A DNA stretch of 64,000 bases, from assembly GCF_014529535.1 (NCBI RefSeq), contig NW_023503493.1:17578001-17642000 (forward strand). Direction: 5' to 3'. Source of the DNA: Bradysia coprophila (taxonomy: Eukaryota > Arthropoda > Insecta > Diptera > Sciaridae). Below, piece after piece: positions 61,704 through 64,000 of the stretch (within the stretch, counting starts at the first letter, position 1; each line of letters begins with the position of its first letter). The position numbers were made by a program, and so were the translations under genes. The notes below the pieces were generated by a model. The model saw only the letters and a program-made list of their open reading frames with translations. It searched no databases and was not told the origin of the DNA.

Positions 61704-64000
61704 ACCATCTTAGCATCCTGGGTGTCAGCACAGCCGCGCCTGAACATCATTCGAATGGGTTGTAGCGGGCCTCCACCAATGTGACGCCAATGAATCTTTG
61801 GTGCAACAACTAAACATTAAGTCGACCACATATCATCAAAACTGTTAGTACACATGTATGTAGACAGGGTCAGCAGTATTTCCATCTTTTTGATAGAAGT
61901 TTTTGAAATTAAATTTTTTTTTTGGTTGAATTTCATCATTATCTTCATTAGATTTTAGTCTCAGTGTGTCAGTTCGTGGTTGAACATCGTCTTCGGTACT
62001 GTTTAAGAAACGTTTTATCAGTCAAAGGGTTTCCTTGGGCAAATATTTTGTCTGTACGTACAAAGAATAGAGTCGAGAGGTGTCTGAAGAATTACCAACT
62101 TAAGACGCGGTTTTAAGCAAAAAAGATTTTTTGAAATTAAAAATTCACTTAAATTTGGATGTAAAATGTTCCACATTGAATCGCATTGAACAGAGCGACA
62201 CCAAAAAGTGTTGATAAAAAGACATGACTTCTTCTGAAAGTTCAACGGTTATCTGAACTATGAAATAGTAAAATTTTTACATTTTTTTAAATAAATAATT
62301 TCGTTTGAATAGCATTTGAAATGGATGTAGAAAGTACAGTGTAAGATGAGATTTTGGAAAAATTAGCGACCGCGAAGCAATTTTTTAATGGAAATGTGAA
62401 AAGATTTCTTATTCCATTCGATACCAAAATTTGGACTACGAAAGTTAGAGATTTAAAAAAAAAAACGGAAACGGAAGTGAGAGTGAGACTCAGATAAGAA
62501 AGTATTGAACGAACAAAATTGAAAACAACAGCCTGTGATTTGTGCTTTACAGTTTGATTTATTTGACGATGAAATGATAGTGCCCATGCGACTAACAATG
62601 ACTTCACGGATAAAGAAGCATTTTCTGTCGACGTTCGTGATGGCCGTATTTATGATGCCGTCTGTTCAGATGCGAGCAGATCCAGATGAGAGTAAGTTTT
62701 CAAACGTAAACGTGATTTAAAACTAGGTTCCTCGTAAATAGTTCTCTAAGCTCCCACTCTGATCCGCGATTAACCATGATTGATGAGAATGTTTCATGTC
62801 GATTGGTAAGTAAGTGACTTACGACGATTGTCCTAGTTAATCGAAAATGTACATACCATTCGGTACGTTGCATATCTAATGAGTTCTGAATTTTGTTTAA
62901 AGTGTAATCTTGCGTGAGTAAAGAAATTTAAAGACCTCATAGACCTTAAAGACCTGCGGCCTCTAAACACACCTACTGCATAGGTAGATAGATTAGAATT
63001 TTGGGAGACTTCTTCAATTGAGAAGGAGGAACCCAGATCAAAGGTCATTTTGTCTAGTGCCTAAAAAGCGTATTAATCACCGAGTTGCATAAATAACTAT
63101 CGCTCGTTGAAATAGAACCTACATTGATTCGGTACTTTAAATTGACTTTCGACTTTAGTTTCCAGAGTTGTTAGAGTTGAAAAAGTTCGAAGTAGGCCGT
63201 GAGTGTGGATGGTCGCGAAAATTTTTGCTCCTTGAAACTAAATTTAAAATCAAAATAAAATCGTCTAATTATCACTAAATATTAATTAAACCGTCTCGAA
63301 AGTATCTTGGACGGATGCGCCTTGCTTAACAGTGAAATTTGCACGAAGTGGCTCTTTGTTTTGAGACTTTCGCAGTAAACTAATTTTCTGTCTGGCTTCA
63401 TAAAAGACTTGCAGATCGCGATACCGTAGTTGAGGATTACTTAAGTCAAAAATTGTGATGCACTGATGCACGGGAAGCTATGTTTTAAGATTGCGAGAGA
63501 TGGTTGCCCCGTCTTGGCTTTGCTCCATATCCCACTCAAAAATGCATAGGCGAAATTTCAAGCACTACCAGTTATTTTGAGCTCGAGCAGTTGGTTCATC
63601 TCCCCACTGCCACTTACGATGGACATCCATTGGATTGGACTATTAAAAGCTTTTTTGGCGGATAAGAGATAGAAAAATGAATTTGAGAGCAAGTCTACAT
63701 CAAAACTGTTAATTTACTCTACGAGCTGTACATGAATATCAATGAATTTGGGTGGATGAATGGAATGGTTTAAATATTGGAATCAATGCTGGTAATAGCT
63801 ACGATCTTCACTTTTTTGCATATTTTATTATGACGACAAATCGATGGGGCAAACAAGGTACTAACTTGAATGAATAGATGCAACTGACTCAGGTAAATCA
63901 GGTCCTCTGATTACAGGTAATTTCAATGAAGACTATGTTCAACTATATTGAGACAAATTTAGTAGCTAGTCCGGCCACAAGTCGAGCGACGGTGGTTGTT
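61704..64000. other. Gelsolin 3' region and right-edge intergenic
   Basis: Unique AT-rich sequence. Candidate AATAAA words lie near 62290, far from the stop. Short open frames (62535-62720 plus; 63286-63471 minus) have no recognised similarity, although the latter reads protein-like (ending KQGASVQDTFETV) and could be part of a gene extending beyond the window. No repeats were resolved. Confidence 0.35.

Noticed and set aside
63286-63471. Possible terminal exon of a minus-strand gene at the right edge
   Set aside because: The 61-codon frame reads protein-like but has no recognised homologue, and upstream exons could not be found within the window.

Overview
The window is nuclear DNA of an insect, most likely a nematoceran fly. 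Genes are split by short (about 56-70 bp) GT-AG introns in AT-rich sequence, and the identifiable proteins are animal or insect families: an IR75-type chemosensory receptor, PP2A catalytic subunit (mts), Mpp10, Misato, Ref(2)P/p62, a GH3 beta-xylosidase-like enzyme, a complete fibrillar collagen and gelsolin. An intact fibrillar collagen argues against a drosophilid, because Drosophila lacks that family. A mosquito, midge or fungus-gnat type of fly fits, but the species cannot be fixed from sequence alone. Exon models were assembled by eye from splice signals, reading phase and family conservation.

Layout. 1-3709: tandem satellite of about 415 bp units, running off the left edge. 4327-6899 (+): seven-exon IR75-like ionotropic receptor. 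6929-6985: stray satellite fragment in its likely 3' UTR. 7676-8140 (+): broken coding relic. 10590-24396 (-): mts, 309 aa in four coding exons, with 3.7 kb and 9.1 kb introns full of foldback and hAT-like elements. 25485-27007: transposon nest (hAT inside a TAA-flanked element). 29193-31383 (+): Mpp10. 31444-33281 (-): misato, convergent with Mpp10 and separated by 60 bp. 35473-37598 (+): ref(2)P. 38.3-41.2 kb: small transposons and hairpins plus another satellite fragment. 41283-43625 (+): GH3 enzyme. 45575-56389 (+): 40-exon fibrillar collagen of about 1542 aa. 56.4-58.5 kb: foldbacks and a tRNA-related SINE. 58530-61703 (+): ten-exon gelsolin. 61.7-64 kb: nothing firmly coding.

The genes form no pathway or operon; this is ordinary gene-dense euchromatin. 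Mpp10 and misato probably share an overlapping 3' end. The most informative structure lies in two places. The collagen model can be checked internally: 843 residues separate its two helical cross-link lysines, exactly as in vertebrate type I collagen, while two C-propeptide cysteines are missing. The second is the set of small DNA transposons, at least five of which have intact target-site duplications. I found no CRISPR array, bacterial-type operon or clearly novel system.
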